Shown here piece by piece: positions 1 through 7,327 of a DNA stretch of 25,263 nucleotides (position 1 is the stretch's first letter; each line of letters begins with the position of its first letter). The notes beneath the pieces were generated by a model. It saw nothing but the letters and a program-made list of their open reading frames with translations, was not told the DNA's origin and searched no databases. The DNA comes from a virus. The translations under genes were made by a program, and so were the position numbers. The stretch lies in IMG/VR virus record IMGVR_UViG_3300030943_000159, positions 1 to 25,263 of that record; one strand, 5' to 3'.

Positions 1-1055
1 TTATCAATAGGCTAAAGGAAGCTGGTGTTGATATTAGAAGTAACTCAGAAGCTATATTTGCTGTTAATGGTAAGAATCCAGAAGATTATATTTTATTAAA
101 AGACAAGGATTGGTTAATTGATAAATATGTTAATGAGAAACTATCATTATATGAAATAGCAAGGATGCTTGGATGTGTAGAGTGGACGGTTAGGATGGCT
201 GTTAAATCATATGGTATAGAAATAATTAACCATACCACATCTTTTATTGAAAGAAAAATAAGAACTTTCCTGATTAATAATAATATTGAGTATATTGCAA
301 ATTGTAGAACAACTATATCTCCAATGGAACTTGATATAGTAATACCTCAATGCAATATAGCGATAGAAGTTAATGGTGTGTATTGGCACTCTAATTTAAA
401 AGTAGATGCAAAATATCACGAATCTAAAAGGTTAGCTTGTGAATCAATGGGAATAAGACTTATATCATTGTATGAAGATGATATAAATAACAGATGGCCT
501 ATTATTGAAAGGATAATACTTAATGCTGTTGGGAAGTGTGATGATAAAAGAGTATTTGCAAGGAAATGTACAATTGATTTTAATCCTTCTGTTGAGGAGT
601 GTAAGAATTTTTTAAATACATGGCATATACAAGGTTCATGTAATCAGAATAAGTTAATTAGCTTGAGAAATAATGGTGATTTGGTTGCTGTAATGGCATT
701 CAATGGTAATGTTCTTTCGCGTTATGCTACATCTATAAAGGTGATTGGTGGGTTCTCAAAGCTTCTTAAAAACTGTGGTATTAATGGTGAGATCGTTAGC
801 TTTGTTGACTTAGATACTTTCAGTGGTGGAAGTTATGCTAAGGCTGGATTTGTATTTGATAAATACCTTAAACCTGACTACAAATACTTAGTCAGAGGTA
901 ATAGAGTACATAAGTTCAGTTATAGACTGAAGAGGTTTAAAAATGATCCTGATTTATTATGGGAAGATGGACTAACAGAGAAGAAGTTAGCAGAGCTTAA
1001 TGGGCTACCTAAAATATACAACTCTGGAATGAATAGGATGATTTATAATAATTAA
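1..1055 (+). CDS. Homing endonuclease, Vsr/PD-(D/E)XK-like, 5' end outside window
   Basis: The reading frame is open from base 3, so the gene begins upstream; about 350 residues are visible. The segment encoded near 105-225 reads like a helix-turn-helix (YEIARMLGC followed by TVR), typical of DNA-recognition repeats in phage homing endonucleases. Further on come ELDIVI and IEVNGVYWH (about 325-390), then a YHESKR...LISLYEDD stretch. This is the pattern of Vsr-like PD-(D/E)XK nucleases, with candidate metal ligands in ELD and E-V-N and a following WH. Family knowledge: such free-standing genes cut intron- or endonuclease-free relatives to spread themselves. The C-terminal part (about 580-1050) also resembles the long tail of these enzymes. 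It ends at a clear terminator. An internal ATG at 165 is not needed as a start, because coding-like sequence continues upstream of it. Confidence 0.75.
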   Translation, partial: INRLKEAGVDIRSNSEAIFAVNGKNPEDYILLKDKDWLIDKYVNEKLSLYEIARMLGCVEWTVRMAVKSYGIEIINHTTSFIERKIRTFLINNNIEYIANCRTTISPMELDIVIPQCNIAIEVNGVYWHSNLKVDAKYHESKRLACESMGIRLISLYEDDINNRWPIIERIILNAVGKCDDKRVFARKCTIDFNPSVEECKNFLNTWHIQGSCNQNKLISLRNNGDLVAVMAFNGNVLSRYATSIKVIGGFSKLLKNCGINGEIVSFVDLDTFSGGSYAKAGFVFDKYLKPDYKYLVRGNRVHKFSYRLKRFKNDPDLLWEDGLTEKKLAELNGLPKIYNSGMNRMIYNN

Positions 1056-1058
1056 TAG

Positions 1059-1083
1059 AAAGCCCCTTAACCGGGGCTTTTTT
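1059..1083 (+). terminator. Rho-independent terminator after the endonuclease
   Basis: A perfect 8-bp stem AAAGCCCC/GGGGCTTT (1059-1066 with 1073-1080) closes a six-base loop and is followed by an unbroken T run reaching 1083. It begins three bases after the stop codon of the endonuclease gene. Confidence 0.9.
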
Positions 1084-1156
1084 ATGCTAAACATTCCACA
1101 CAACTTGACTTTTCATCAAAATAGTGCAAACTGCTAGCAGATTTTATACGCTTCAA

Positions 1157-1179
1157 CACTACACCCCCTCTCCGTAGTG
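1157..1179 (+). other. Short intergenic hairpin
   Basis: CACTAC (1157-1162) and GTAGTG (1174-1179) form a perfect 6-bp inverted repeat around an 11-base pyrimidine-rich loop. There is no T run after it, so it is not a classical terminator. It could be an operator or an mRNA leader structure; nothing in the sequence decides between these. Confidence 0.35.
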
Positions 1180-1205
1180 CAATCCTATAAATAAACTTAG
1201 GTTTC

Positions 1206-1241
1206 CCAACCTTGGTTACTCACCTTCCCAAGGTTGGTTTT
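1206..1241 (+). terminator. Terminator-like hairpin before the virion gene run
   Basis: CCAACCTTGG (1206-1215) and CCAAGGTTGG (1228-1237) form a perfect 10-bp stem with a 12-base loop, followed by TTTT. It lies only 19 bases before the start codon at 1261. It could be a weak terminator left from the gene that preceded the homing endonuclease insertion, or a leader hairpin adjusting expression of the downstream genes. Confidence 0.6.
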
Positions 1242-1260
1242 ATCCACTTTGGAGTCAAAA

Positions 1261-1449
1261 ATGCCTGAAATAGCAAAACCAATAGCATCTAAGGATGAAT
1301 CTAAAAAAGTAAAGTACCCCATGAATGTTAAAAACATTCATACGAATACCTTATGTCTTGAAAATGGTATGATTAAGCCAGGTGAAAACGGCCTTGCCAC
1401 GCAATCGGAAATTTCAAATTTCCTAAATAAATATTTGGAGTTAGTATAA
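1261..1449 (+). CDS. Small conserved-type phage protein (62 aa), unknown
   Basis: I chose the ATG at 1261 because GGAG sits 7 bases upstream; an upstream in-frame TTG at 1234 lies inside the terminator-like hairpin and is unlikely. The N-terminus is lysine-rich. The segment KNIHTNTLCLENGMIKPGE with the following helical tail resembles small head-region proteins that carry a short beta unit ending in a PGE turn. The stop codon overlaps the next ATG by one base, so the two are probably translationally coupled. No function can be assigned from sequence alone; the position at the head of the visible virion cluster suggests a minor head or head-completion role. Confidence 0.7.
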   Translation: MPEIAKPIASKDESKKVKYPMNVKNIHTNTLCLENGMIKPGENGLATQSEISNFLNKYLELV

Positions 1450-1679
1450 TGCCAACTACCGTATCAGTACCCACATGTACCGGAATTGCTAATGCCGCAA
1501 TTCTAACCGCTTTAAGAACCGCTCAATTGGGAAACTCTGGAATGATGGCTTCCAATGCCGCAGGAGGAGCCCTTGATAGCGGTATTACTTCAACCTTACT
1601 ATGCACATCTCAAGACCCAGCTGCGGGTGTTACTGTGGATATCGGAACTAATGTCGCATTAAAATTCAGTAGGTTTTAA
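1449..1679 (+). CDS. Small phage protein (76 aa), unknown
   Basis: The gene starts with an ATG overlapping the previous TAA, with GGAG about 8 bases upstream. It is rich in Ala, Thr, Ser and Gly, with two cysteines near the N-terminal and central parts and a beta-type end (VTVDIGTNVALKFSRF). Composition suggests a compact beta structural or decoration protein. I do not recognise the family. Its place between small virion genes is the only functional hint. Confidence 0.65.
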   Translation: MPTTVSVPTCTGIANAAILTALRTAQLGNSGMMASNAAGGALDSGITSTLLCTSQDPAAGVTVDIGTNVALKFSRF

Positions 1680-1681
1680 CA

Positions 1682-1996
1682 ATGTTTCAACCTACGTTTG
1701 ATGGTGTTATTAAGTCAGAGTTTTTAACTCATATAGATGAAATTGCTCATAAGCAAACTCAACCATCGGAAGCTTTAATATTAGCAAGGAACGCAGAATT
1801 AAGAAAAAATCCTGGCGCTATAAAGGATTTGGAATGGGGCAGAATGGTTGCCAGTATTCCTATGAATATGTTTGAGAAGGCCATTAGGGACGGATATAAA
1901 TTAAATCATAAAGACTCCGATGTATCCGCAAAAGAAATGGCTCGGTATCTACAATCCACAGAAGGCAAGCTATGCCTAATTCAGGAGAAAAACTGA
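1682..1996 (+). CDS. Putative phage structural protein (104 aa), unknown
   Basis: This mostly helical, soluble protein begins at ATG 1682, two bases after the preceding stop. The run GRMVASIPMNMFEKAIRDGY followed by a KD-rich linker and a C-terminal helix resembles a small protein often found between capsid and tail genes in short-tailed phages. That resemblance is from memory, not from a search. The final TGA overlaps the ATG of the next gene (ATGA type overlap at 1994-1998), which fits translational coupling in a single virion operon. Confidence 0.65.
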   Translation: MFQPTFDGVIKSEFLTHIDEIAHKQTQPSEALILARNAELRKNPGAIKDLEWGRMVASIPMNMFEKAIRDGYKLNHKDSDVSAKEMARYLQSTEGKLCLIQEKN

Positions 1997-2502
1997 TGGC
2001 CGGTGATTTATACAAAAGACACCCAAGAGAAAATCTTGAGTACAAAGATGGTTCAAGAGCCAAAGACTTAGGAGCCGCCATAACAACGAATCCATTTCCG
2101 TCCTTATCCGAGGATTGGTTCTCATGGAATGATGGTTGGAATAAAATAGCAAATGATAATAACTCTATTATTACTAATTGGAACTTTCTTACCTCAACAA
2201 CAAACGCTGATCCTGGATTAGGTAATTTAAAATTCAATACCGCAGCGTTTGCCACCGCGACTATTATCTATGCGAGTTTTACTAACGCAAGTGGCTCAAT
2301 AACATCACCTGGATTGATCAACTTAAAAGCTGGCGATGTTATAAAATTGTACAATGCCGCTGATGCAACTAATTTTGCCATATATACGGTGTCAATTGTT
2401 ACGATATTGACATTCGCTACGCTCACAGTTACTTATGGCTCTAGTGCTGGATCATTATTCACGAATAATGCACCTATTATTATGCAGCTAAACAAGGCAT
2501 AG
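1996..2502 (+). CDS. Fibre-like beta-structural virion protein (168 aa)
   Basis: The ATG at 1996 overlaps the preceding stop and has AGGAG 8 bases upstream, so I prefer it over an in-frame ATG at 1972 that would overlap the upstream gene more. The central motif DPGLGNLKFN followed by an alanine/threonine-rich strand (ATIIYASF) is a recurrent element of phage tail-fibre and receptor-binding proteins. The second half alternates short beta strands (VIKLYNA, IYTVSIV, ATLTVTYG). It probably forms a trimeric fibre segment or an adaptor for the larger fibre encoded next. The assignment to a fibre is family knowledge plus inference. Confidence 0.65.
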   Translation: MAGDLYKRHPRENLEYKDGSRAKDLGAAITTNPFPSLSEDWFSWNDGWNKIANDNNSIITNWNFLTSTTNADPGLGNLKFNTAAFATATIIYASFTNASGSITSPGLINLKAGDVIKLYNAADATNFAIYTVSIVTILTFATLTVTYGSSAGSLFTNNAPIIMQLNKA

Positions 2503-2504
2503 AG

Positions 2505-4004
2505 ATGGCCAAGCTATTCTCATTAAATTATAAGCGTAACGTAAATTACTTTACGGATGGCAACCCTGAGACACGCTGGCCTCATATCCTTAACACTGTG
2601 GGTATCGGCAAGGCTAATCAAGATCCTGGAATAGGATTAGGCGCAGGTTCCACATTAACGAGATCAACTACGGGAACATTATTCGATTTTGAGGGTATTT
2701 TACGTTATGCCAAAGTTAATGAGGCTAGATTCCAAGGCGCTAGACGCGTGGAAAATTTAGTACCTTTAAGTGAAAGCATAACATCCGGCGGGGCTAGAAT
2801 AGTCGTAACTTCAAACGCTATTGCCAATCCCGTTGATGGAGCCATTACAGCGGATAAAGCCGCCGCTGATTCAACCGTAACAAATACTCATGAACCAAAG
2901 CGAGTAGCTTTATCCGTTATCACGCAAGTATATTGCGCACAAGTATGGGTTAAAGCAGCTGGACTAAACTACATTCAAATACGAATAGGTGGCGCCAATG
3001 GCGTCATGTTTAACGTTGGCGCTGGAACGATTGGTACGGTTAGTGGTACCGTTATCAATTACTCCATGACTCCATATGCCAATGGCTGGTATTTATGCCA
3101 AGTTACGGCTAATTGTGCCGCCGATGCTACCGCTTATTATCTAATGTCAGCCGATGGCATAGCAACTACGTTCACGGGAGATAATGTTGCTGGCATCTAT
3201 GTATGGGGATTTATAGTAACTAATCTATCATCACAGTCAAATCAAAACCCAGATACGTATATATCCTCCGGTGTTCTTTCTACGCCATGGTATGGAGCGG
3301 GTGTTGATGCCGTTAAATACTATAAGAATACGAATGGAAATATCATAGTTGCTAATCATATTGTATTCGGTAATGGAACTTTAATAGGTACGCCTATTAC
3401 TATGCTTAATGAAGGAACAACTACAAATTATCAAACTTATTCAGATGACCTAACAAATGTAATCTGGGTGCCTAATGGGACTGTGGTTGTAGCTTCTGCT
3501 GCCGTTGCACCCGATGGAAGGCTAACTGCTGAAAAAGTTAATACCTTAGCTACCAATGCTTTTCACCGCATATCAAATGATAGTAGCGTTACTATTGGCA
3601 ATACTTACACGCAATCATTATTTGTTAAGGCAGGGGAATATAGCTTTATACAGTTTGCTGGAAGCACGGGTTTCGATTCTGTTAATTTATGGGTTAACTT
3701 CAATTTGTCAAATGGCACTGTGGGTAATAAGGGGTCCACAGCAACAACTTATAGCATTATCCCCTGTGTTAATGGCTGGTATTACATTAGTTTAACAGCA
3801 ATAGCAACGGCTACATCAGCAGCAGCAAGATTCCTTATTTGTCTTATAGATACCGACCAAAATGCAAGACAACCTGTATTTATTGGTACTGCAAATGCAG
3901 GTGTTTATGTTTGGGGCTCTGATCTTGAAGACGGTACGCTTAGTTCACATATTCCTACAGTAGCAACCTCAGTCACTAGAGCAGCGGATGTTTATACGCC
4001 ATGA
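2505..4004 (+). CDS. Fibre/appendage protein with duplicated jelly-roll-like domain (499 aa)
   Basis: The first 85 residues hold the phage-typical segment STLTRSTTGTLFDFEG leading to ENLVPLSES, which introduces carbohydrate-binding-like beta-sandwich modules in many tail and head fibres. Two related modules follow, at about residues 85-240 and 308-495. Matching positions are QVWVKAAG...YIQI with SLFVKAGEYSFIQF, YANGWYLCQVTA with CVNGWYYISLTA, and AGIYVWG with AGVYVWG. The second module opens with the common NYQTYSDDL signature. The gene lies two bases after the preceding fibre-like gene, with AAGG before the start, and its TGA overlaps the next ATG. The role is probably binding of cell-surface glycan or capsid decoration; which one cannot be told here. 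Confidence 0.75.
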   Translation: MAKLFSLNYKRNVNYFTDGNPETRWPHILNTVGIGKANQDPGIGLGAGSTLTRSTTGTLFDFEGILRYAKVNEARFQGARRVENLVPLSESITSGGARIVVTSNAIANPVDGAITADKAAADSTVTNTHEPKRVALSVITQVYCAQVWVKAAGLNYIQIRIGGANGVMFNVGAGTIGTVSGTVINYSMTPYANGWYLCQVTANCAADATAYYLMSADGIATTFTGDNVAGIYVWGFIVTNLSSQSNQNPDTYISSGVLSTPWYGAGVDAVKYYKNTNGNIIVANHIVFGNGTLIGTPITMLNEGTTTNYQTYSDDLTNVIWVPNGTVVVASAAVAPDGRLTAEKVNTLATNAFHRISNDSSVTIGNTYTQSLFVKAGEYSFIQFAGSTGFDSVNLWVNFNLSNGTVGNKGSTATTYSIIPCVNGWYYISLTAIATATSAAARFLICLIDTDQNARQPVFIGTANAGVYVWGSDLEDGTLSSHIPTVATSVTRAADVYTP

Positions 4005-4369
4005 AACGAATTGTTTACACTTCCAATATGACTGAGTTTAGTAAAGAACAACAGAACTATCTTGATTTAGTCGAGATGCAAACCGTTAAACTGGATGACT
4101 ATACTCCAGCGCAGAAATCTAAGGTTGACCCAACCAGCACCAAGAATCCAAAAATATCTTCTAATACGTATGATAGTTTAGGTAATGACAAACTAGCAAC
4201 TGATCAATTATCCAAACTAGGATTTGATTTTTCCATACTTGGTGATTGGAACTGGGATGGATTATCACCTGATGTCAATGCCATTGTTACACCAGCTTAT
4301 GCAATACCGCATGGTTGGATAGGATGGCCAGACCAATTTTCAATCACGCAATTGGCAAAAACAAAATGA
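4001..4369 (+). CDS. Unknown virion-cluster protein (122 aa)
   Basis: This begins in a four-base ATGA overlap with the fibre gene and ends overlapping a 27-codon micro-gene. It is charged in the first half (KEQQNYLDLVEMQTVKLDDY) and aromatic in the second (DWNWDGLSPD, HGWIGWPDQF). It shows no signal peptide or membrane segment. I do not recognise the family. Tight coupling to the fibre gene makes a fibre-associated or chaperone role plausible, but this is only inferred from position. Confidence 0.6.
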   Translation: MKRIVYTSNMTEFSKEQQNYLDLVEMQTVKLDDYTPAQKSKVDPTSTKNPKISSNTYDSLGNDKLATDQLSKLGFDFSILGDWNWDGLSPDVNAIVTPAYAIPHGWIGWPDQFSITQLAKTK

Positions 4370-4449
4370 GTGATTGGCAAACTTTCTTCTTATTGTGGGT
4401 ACTAGCAATATCAATAATATGGGCATTATTTAGTAATGACGAGGGCTAG
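4366..4449 (+). CDS. Membrane micro-protein (27 aa)
   Basis: The start ATG overlaps the stop of the upstream gene and its TAG overlaps the GTG start of the downstream lipoprotein by one base, so it fills the gap exactly. The product has one hydrophobic segment, from about residue 6 to 22 (QTFFLLWVLAISIIWALF), ending in acidic residues. Placement between coupled genes supports translation. It could be a small inner-membrane protein linked to the adjacent exported proteins; a lysis role is possible but unproven. Confidence 0.55.
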   Translation: MSDWQTFFLLWVLAISIIWALFSNDEG

Positions 4450-4688
4450 TGAAATATTTATTAATATTGTTATTAACGGCATGTACGCCAATGACTTCCG
4501 CTATGAAGAGTAGTCAATCATCAGACCAGGAATCTTCACAAGCATCCGCGCAATCACAAGGCACTTCACATAAAGATTCTAGTCGTGAAATGCCTATTAT
4601 TATAATTTGTAATCATTTAGGAACTGGAGCTTCGGAATGTATTAGAAGGTCAGTACCCTATAACGATGTTAAGGAACTTACGCAATGA
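4449..4688 (+). CDS. Small phage lipoprotein (79 aa)
   Basis: The start is GTG, overlapping the preceding stop by one base. The N-terminus MKYLLILLLTAC is a short lipoprotein signal peptide with lipobox LTAC, which predicts lipidation at Cys12. The mature part is a Ser/Gln-rich linker (residues 18-46), then a hydrophobic IIII stretch and two further cysteines (Cys54, Cys64) that could form a disulfide in the periplasm. The TGA overlaps the next ATG. Candidate roles are outer-membrane spanin component or superinfection exclusion; neither is shown by motif. The partner expected for a two-component spanin (a type II membrane protein with coiled coil) is not evident. Confidence 0.65.
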   Translation: MKYLLILLLTACTPMTSAMKSSQSSDQESSQASAQSQGTSHKDSSREMPIIIICNHLGTGASECIRRSVPYNDVKELTQ

Positions 4689-5008
4689 AATATTTATTAT
4701 TGTTTTTACTAGGCATTGGTGTTGTTAATGCCGCGCCATTTGTTGATTCGGATGCTACTACGCAAACTATTACTGGTTGTAAGGTGCAAATAGATACCGC
4801 CGCTACATTCGATAGCCCAGCGGTTAATAAGGCATGCCATATTGACGTATCTAACGTGGCAGTTGGTTCCCACAGTATTAAAGCTACATTCTACAATGTT
4901 GATCCTATTTGGGGGAGGAGTGAAAGCGTATTCAGCGTCCCTTTAGCATTCACAAGACCCTCTGCGGCAGTTCTTTCGGCTCCCCTTAATTTATTATTGG
5001 TTCCTTAA
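4685..5008 (+). CDS. Secreted/periplasmic-type phage protein (107 aa)
   Basis: MKYLLLFLLGIGVVNAA is a signal peptide with a likely cleavage after Ala-Ala around residue 17. The rest is a small beta-sandwich-like protein with two cysteines, a HIDVSNVAVGSHSIKATF core and the ending FTRPSAAVLSAPLNLLLVP. Proteins of this layout are seen in many tailed-phage virion clusters, usually without known function. The nucleotide sequence of the first 15 bases nearly repeats that of the upstream lipoprotein, which hints at signal-peptide exchange or duplication. It is followed closely by the adaptor gene. Confidence 0.65.
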   Translation: MKYLLLFLLGIGVVNAAPFVDSDATTQTITGCKVQIDTAATFDSPAVNKACHIDVSNVAVGSHSIKATFYNVDPIWGRSESVFSVPLAFTRPSAAVLSAPLNLLLVP

Positions 5009-5009
5009 A

Positions 5010-5645
5010 ATGACATACGATGACATCGTCAATACTTCATTAGCTTATGCTGACAGACAGGATGTCGATGTCACAAGTCGTATTGATTTTTTTATGCGAA
5101 TGGTTGAGTCACGTATCAATAGATTATTGGTTATTGAGGACATGAGTATTCGATATACTTTTCCTGAGCCAAACCCTACGGATGGTCGTTACGTTTTACC
5201 TAGCGATTTCAGTGCGCTTCAGGATATCGCCATTGTCAATTTAACTACGCCAACAAGCCGCAATACGTTGTCCCTTGTCAATCCTGAACAAATGAATACG
5301 GCTACAAATACCGTCAATGTGGATAATAGTTTAAAGCATTTTTATAATATATTAGCTAGTAAACTGATTGTTCAGCCTATTGTTATAGATGGCACTAGTT
5401 CATTGGAGATTGTATATTATGGAAATATCGTTCCATTGACGCCTGCCGTACCTACTAATTGGATTTCACTAAACCATCCTGATTTATACATCAACGGGAT
5501 ATTGGTGGAAATAAATTCTTTTGTTAAGGATGCCAATGCCGCATCCTTATGGGACGCTAGATTTAAACAAGTTATTATTGAGCTGGAAGATGCTGATAAC
5601 GTATTAGTATATAGTGGTACCCCGCTCCAGACTAGAATAGGATAA
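5010..5645 (+). CDS. Head-tail adaptor protein, SU10/P22 gp4-like (211 aa)
   Basis: The N-terminal helices (DIVNTSLAYADR, SRIDFFMRMVESRINRLL), the phrase RYVLPSDFSALQDIAIVN, the middle strand LEIVYYGNIVPL, and the C-terminal helices starting at HPDLYINGILVEINSFVKD follow the usual order of phage adaptor proteins. These form the dodecameric ring below the portal and dock the tail nozzle. The length is normal for the family. The gene sits two bases after the preceding stop and six bases before the tailspike gene. The portal itself is not in the window, so it probably lies to the left. Confidence 0.75.
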   Translation: MTYDDIVNTSLAYADRQDVDVTSRIDFFMRMVESRINRLLVIEDMSIRYTFPEPNPTDGRYVLPSDFSALQDIAIVNLTTPTSRNTLSLVNPEQMNTATNTVNVDNSLKHFYNILASKLIVQPIVIDGTSSLEIVYYGNIVPLTPAVPTNWISLNHPDLYINGILVEINSFVKDANAASLWDARFKQVIIELEDADNVLVYSGTPLQTRIG

Positions 5646-5650
5646 ATAAA

Positions 5651-7153
5651 ATGGCTTTAGAAACGGCATCAACTATTGCAGGTCTTGATCCAAACAATCC
5701 AGTTCCTTCTGATCCAGTTGGACAAGGCGATGACCATTTACGATTGATAAAAACCGTATTAAAAGATACGTTTCCAGGAGCGGCCTCCGCAGGTTTTGCT
5801 ATCCCCATCATTGCCACGGAAGCGGAATTAAACTATGTGCATGGTGTCACTAGCAATATACAATCACAATTTAATTTTCTACAAGCGGGGACAGGTGCGG
5901 TCACTAGAACAACCCAAAATAAATTAAGAGATTATGTAAGTGATAAAGACTTTGGTGTCATAGGTGATGGTGTTGCTGATGATACCGCTGCGTTGAATCT
6001 AGCTGGAGCATCGGGTAGAGCGGTATTGCTTACTGGAACTTCTTATAAAATTAATGGTGTGGTAACTGGTAATTTTTATCAATCTACGACTACCGCCTTA
6101 ATCTATACGGGGACTGATAAATTCCATGTATTAGGACTTATACAGCCAACTACTGGACTTTTGTTTTCGGATACTGGAGCGGTTATCAATCGACTAGGCG
6201 ACCGCTTATTTTTGGGCGATGCCAATGTTATGTCAGGCGATTCCACATCAACCGTAAAAACTTGGGCTGGTGCTACCGCTGGAGCTAAACTACAACCTAA
6301 CTATGGTTGGATTGAAAAAAATTCGCTTACTGTTTCTTACGCATCCAAGGGAATTGGTATAGCCGGAGGAACAAGGACATCTCAACTAACAGGAGGAGCC
6401 GCCATTGGCGTTTCTTCAATTGCATACAATGATAATACTGTTAATTCAGTTAATGCATGGGCATTATATCTTGATTCAAAACGCGCTGTGGGTTCATTGG
6501 GAGCGGCTTTTGGAACGGAGATAGAATTAACTGAAATGGGTTCTTATACGGATTTATATTCAGTTGCTACTACTAAAACAATAGGGATATCGCTTTCCGC
6601 AGGTGGAGACCCCGCCGTTAATGGCACTACGGATTCTTGTACCATTGGCTTGCAAATAACGAATAATGGAGCTAATTGGGGGCGTGGTATCGCATTTGGC
6701 AGTAGTTCACTAAGACCGTTTACGGATAGTGAAAGTCTTACTCATTACAAGGCTATTGTTTTAAGAAATGCCATGCAGCTAGGCTGGGAGGATGCCTCAG
6801 GCGGAAGCTGTGGGTTCCTGCGGAGCTCCATAACAACATCGGCTAGTGAAGTATCAATGCTACTAGCAAACAATAACGTCTATGTGAGAGGAGCCACTGG
6901 GTTAAAAATAGCTCAGTTTGGACATGTCGCAAGCGCGGTTAATTATGCTTATATAAGCAACAATGCGACGGGTTTTCCCGTCCAACTGTCAGCTTTAGGC
7001 GACGATGCTAATATTGATATAAGGTTTAATCCAAAGGGAACTGGATATATGCGCTTTGGTACTTTTGGAGCAACCGCCGATGTCGTATGTAATGGTTACA
7101 TTACTATAAAAGACGCGTCAGGAGCCCTTCGTAAACTAATGACAACGGCTTAA
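5651..7153 (+). CDS. Tailspike, N-terminal anchor plus pectate-lyase-like beta-helix (500 aa)
   Basis: Residues 1-75 are a virion-anchor module (LETAS, QGDDHLRL, FPG, ATEAELNYVHGVTSNIQ) that is shared with the receptor-binding protein encoded at 7318. Residues 96-115 (VSDKDFGVIGDGVADDTAAL) are the classic entry to the pectate-lyase superfamily beta-helix of phage tailspikes. The rest is long, Gly/Thr/Ser-rich and beta-rich, as expected for a right-handed beta-helix trimer that binds or cleaves surface polysaccharide. Active-site residues cannot be picked out by eye. AGGA precedes the ATG by about 9 bases. Confidence 0.85.
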   Translation: MALETASTIAGLDPNNPVPSDPVGQGDDHLRLIKTVLKDTFPGAASAGFAIPIIATEAELNYVHGVTSNIQSQFNFLQAGTGAVTRTTQNKLRDYVSDKDFGVIGDGVADDTAALNLAGASGRAVLLTGTSYKINGVVTGNFYQSTTTALIYTGTDKFHVLGLIQPTTGLLFSDTGAVINRLGDRLFLGDANVMSGDSTSTVKTWAGATAGAKLQPNYGWIEKNSLTVSYASKGIGIAGGTRTSQLTGGAAIGVSSIAYNDNTVNSVNAWALYLDSKRAVGSLGAAFGTEIELTEMGSYTDLYSVATTKTIGISLSAGGDPAVNGTTDSCTIGLQITNNGANWGRGIAFGSSSLRPFTDSESLTHYKAIVLRNAMQLGWEDASGGSCGFLRSSITTSASEVSMLLANNNVYVRGATGLKIAQFGHVASAVNYAYISNNATGFPVQLSALGDDANIDIRFNPKGTGYMRFGTFGATADVVCNGYITIKDASGALRKLMTTA

Positions 7154-7156
7154 TCC

Positions 7157-7327
7157 ATGGAACTCATTACACTATCATTTAATCAAGATCAATTGATGCT
7201 AATTGATAGAGCGTTGCAGCAATTGCCATATATTATTGCCGCTCCTTTGATAAGTAATATTAATCAACAATTATCTTCCAATAATTTGAAAGAGCCTAAT
7301 TGTATTAAGGAAGAATCATGTCTTTAG
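7157..7327 (+). CDS. Small inter-fibre protein (56 aa), unknown
   Basis: This short gene fills the space between two receptor-binding genes and overlaps the start of the second by ten bases, ending at TAG 7325-7327. The product starts MELITLSFNQDQLMLIDRAL, predicted as a strand then helix, with QLPYIIAAPLISNINQQL as a second helix. Small proteins of this pattern (strand, helix with Leu-Pro-Tyr, helix with INQQL) commonly sit beside phage tail-fibre genes. That similarity is from memory; function is unknown, perhaps a fibre assembly factor. Confidence 0.6.
   Translation: MELITLSFNQDQLMLIDRALQQLPYIIAAPLISNINQQLSSNNLKEPNCIKEESCL

Noticed and set aside
1105-1133. TTGACT hexamer as a promoter for the virion genes
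   Set aside because: No acceptable -10 box lies 15-19 bases downstream; the TATAAA near 1186 has no -35 partner either. Too weak to call.
1884-2255. Reverse-strand 123-codon frame under the first fibre-like gene
   Set aside because: It is antisense to coupled virion genes with good ribosome sites and shows no domain pattern.
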